From assembly GCA_016789905.1 (NCBI GenBank), contig JAEUQC010000070.1, positions 1 through 64,000 of the forward strand: a DNA stretch of 64,000 bases, read 5' to 3'. Origin of the DNA: Bryobacterales bacterium (GTDB taxonomy: Bacteria; Acidobacteriota; Terriglobia; Bryobacterales; Bryobacteraceae). Shown here in pieces: positions 62,886 through 64,000 of this stretch. The translations under genes were made by a program, and so were the position numbers. Numbering within the stretch: position 1 is the first letter of the stretch; each line of letters opens with the position of its first letter. The notes under the pieces are model-generated. The model ran no database searches, had not been told where the DNA came from, and saw only the letters and a program-made list of their open reading frames with translations.

Positions 62886-64000
62886 ACGGCCACCGCCTCC
62901 GCTCTCGCCACCACACGGCGAATCACGGCCAGCAGCGCTTCGTCCTGATATGGCTTTACCAGGAAGTCGGTCGCACCCAATTCGAATGCCTTTTTCCGGT
63001 GCTTTTCCGCGGCCCGGGACGTCAACATCACCACGGGCAACGAGGCGAACTGCGCCTGCCCACGCAGCAATGTCAGCAGTTCGTAGCCATCCATTCGCGG
63101 CATTTCCATGTCCAGCAGCACCGCGTCCACGCGCCTGCCGGCTTGCAGAATTTCCAACGCCTCCATACCGTCACGCGCCGCCACTGGGCGCCACCCCTGG
63201 TTCTGGAACAGGTTCGTCAGCACGCGCCGCACCGAAACCGAGTCATCCACTACCAGCACGTCGTATCCCGACAGACGGGCCTGCCGCGGACGTCGCATCG
63301 TTACAGCGCGGCCGTGTGTGCTGTGCCCGCCGCGCTGCGCCTCGAACAGTTCGCCCGTGTTGACGATCAGCACAATACCGCCGTCGCCAAGAATGGTCGC
63401 TCCCGTTACCCCGCGGACCTTTCGCACCAGGCTCCCCAGTGTTTTCACCACGACTTCACGCGCCAGAAGCAGTTCATCCACCAGAATGGCCGCCTGCTCT
63501 CCTCCGTTGTCCACTATCAGCACCGGTTGACGCGGATTCAACTCTTCGTTCTCCTCTTCGCCTCTCGCTCTTCCGCCGAGCACTTCTTCCAGCCTTACCG
63601 CCGGCATTACGCGGCCGCCAAGCCGCAGAATCTGACGGTTTCCCAGCCGCTCCAGTTGCCCCGATTCCAAACGAAGAATCCGGCTGACGTTCGCCAGCGG
63701 CACGGCGTACACCTCTCCGCGCGTCTTAACCATCAACACGCGAAGAATCGCCAGACTCATGGGCAAACGCAAATGAAATGCCGTACCCAAGCCCCGGTGC
63801 GAAGTGATCTTGATGTTGCCTTTCAGCTTCTGGACCGCGGTCTTCACCACGTCCAGTCCCACGCCGCGGCCCGATATTTCGCTGATCTCGGCCGCCGTTG
63901 AGAAACCGGGTTCGAAGAGGAAGTCGTACACCTCTTCTTCTTCCAGCTTTGCAGCGTCCGCATCGCCGATCAGGCCCGCCTCCACAGCCCGCCGCCGCAC
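62882..64000 (-). CDS. cheA: CheA-type hybrid histidine kinase, C-terminal part (5' end beyond window)
   Basis: 372 residues visible, the C-terminal end of a CheA with a fused receiver. The ATPase G2 region is EISGRGVGLDVVKTAVQKL with HRGLGTAFHLRLPMSLAIL. Next is the CheW-like regulatory domain (VLMVKTRGEVYAVPLANVSRIL, GEQAAILVDELLLAREVVVK). The receiver follows (DVLVVDDSVSVRRVLTNLF, LLDMEMPRMDGYELL, DFLVKPYQDE). This layout is like FrzE, ChpA or PixL, which feed alternative chemosensory pathways for surface motility or development. It is the first visible gene of the operon. Confidence 0.94.
   Translation of the reverse strand: MRRRAVEAGLIGDADAAKLEEEEVYDFLFEPGFSTAAEISEISGRGVGLDVVKTAVQKLKGNIKITSHRGLGTAFHLRLPMSLAILRVLMVKTRGEVYAVPLANVSRILRLESGQLERLGNRQILRLGGRVMPAVRLEEVLGGRARGEEENEELNPRQPVLIVDNGGEQAAILVDELLLAREVVVKTLGSLVRKVRGVTGATILGDGGIVLIVNTGELFEAQRGGHSTHGRAVTMRRPRQARLSGYDVLVVDDSVSVRRVLTNLFQNQGWRPVAARDGMEALEILQAGRRVDAVLLDMEMPRMDGYELLTLLRGQAQFASLPVVMLTSRAAEKHRKKAFELGATDFLVKPYQDEALLAVIRRVVARAEAVAV

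Noticed and set aside
61378..63363. 661-codon open frame antisense to cheB and cheA
   Set aside because: Low-complexity Pro/Ala/Ser/Arg composition typical of antisense frames in GC-rich DNA.

Overview
The window looks like chromosomal DNA of an Acidobacteriota bacterium of the Solibacter/Bryobacter type. The evidence is the gene content: two PadR regulators next to 'duplicated orphan' MacB/FtsX-type permeases (ADOP), a hydrolase ending in the Solibacter-type C-terminal domain (TIGR03437-like), three Oar/TonB-receptor-like outer-membrane proteins, secreted DUF1501, DUF1800 and DUF1549/DUF1553 proteins, and planctomycete-type cytochrome c domains. It is GC-rich, densely coding and Gram-negative in character, with many Sec or Tat-like signal peptides. 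I saw no rRNA, tRNA or CRISPR array.

Layout. 1-68: tip of an IS630-like transposase. 0.1-4.0 kb: DUF1800-DUF1501 operon. 4.1-8.5 kb: a small membrane protein, a methyltransferase with C-terminal beta-rich repeats, a parallel beta-helix protein and a degenerate Wzt-like ABC ATPase. 8.7-12.1 kb: PadR and a frameshifted ADOP permease, divergent around an inverted repeat. 12.1-18.7 kb: hydrolase-TIGR03437, an Oar-type receptor, and an ATP-grasp-like protein. 18.8-21.8 kb: an S46 dipeptidyl-peptidase followed at once by a ricin-lectin/beta-gamma-crystallin fusion. 21.9-22.4 kb: a tandem array of four 131-bp units carrying a palindrome that stays self-complementary although its bases differ. 22.4-25.4 kb: second PadR-ADOP operon with a clear operator/promoter. 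25.5-30.2 kb: PEP-CTERM protein, DUF1549/1553-DUF1501 operon, SRPBCC protein. 30.3-39.4 kb: a six-gene same-strand run (Oar receptor, sugar-type ABC ATPase and permease, DinB, Gfo/Idh/MocA oxidoreductase, M1 aminopeptidase). 39.4-46.1 kb: carboxypeptidase-regulatory-domain protein, purple acid phosphatase-like enzyme, exported methyltransferase, a short outer-membrane receptor, GNAT. 46.2-50.7 kb: signalling (STAS antagonist, FHA-GAF-PP2C phosphatase, HD-GYP response regulator) with a UbiC-like and a DinB-like protein. 50.7-60.9 kb: GH29 fucosidase, NADP/F420-type reductase and TetR around a shared operator, hybrid histidine kinase, a cytochrome c-ankyrin-cytochrome c-toroid fusion, and a large glycosidase-like protein. 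60.9-64.0 kb: chemosensory operon cheA (cut by the window edge)-cheB-double cheW.

How the parts fit. Much of the window serves the cell envelope and polymer turnover: receptors, peptidases, a fucosidase, glycosidase-like and lectin proteins, and a sugar-type ABC importer without its binding protein. Signalling genes are concentrated at the right end. The most unusual items are the tandem array with its covarying palindrome, the cytochrome-ankyrin-toroid fusion, the ABC ATPase that has lost its catalytic residues, and a stretch (about 18-42 kb) where the + strand is G-rich whatever the gene direction, against mostly C-rich flanks. All names are from reading motifs and domain order by eye; no database search was run.
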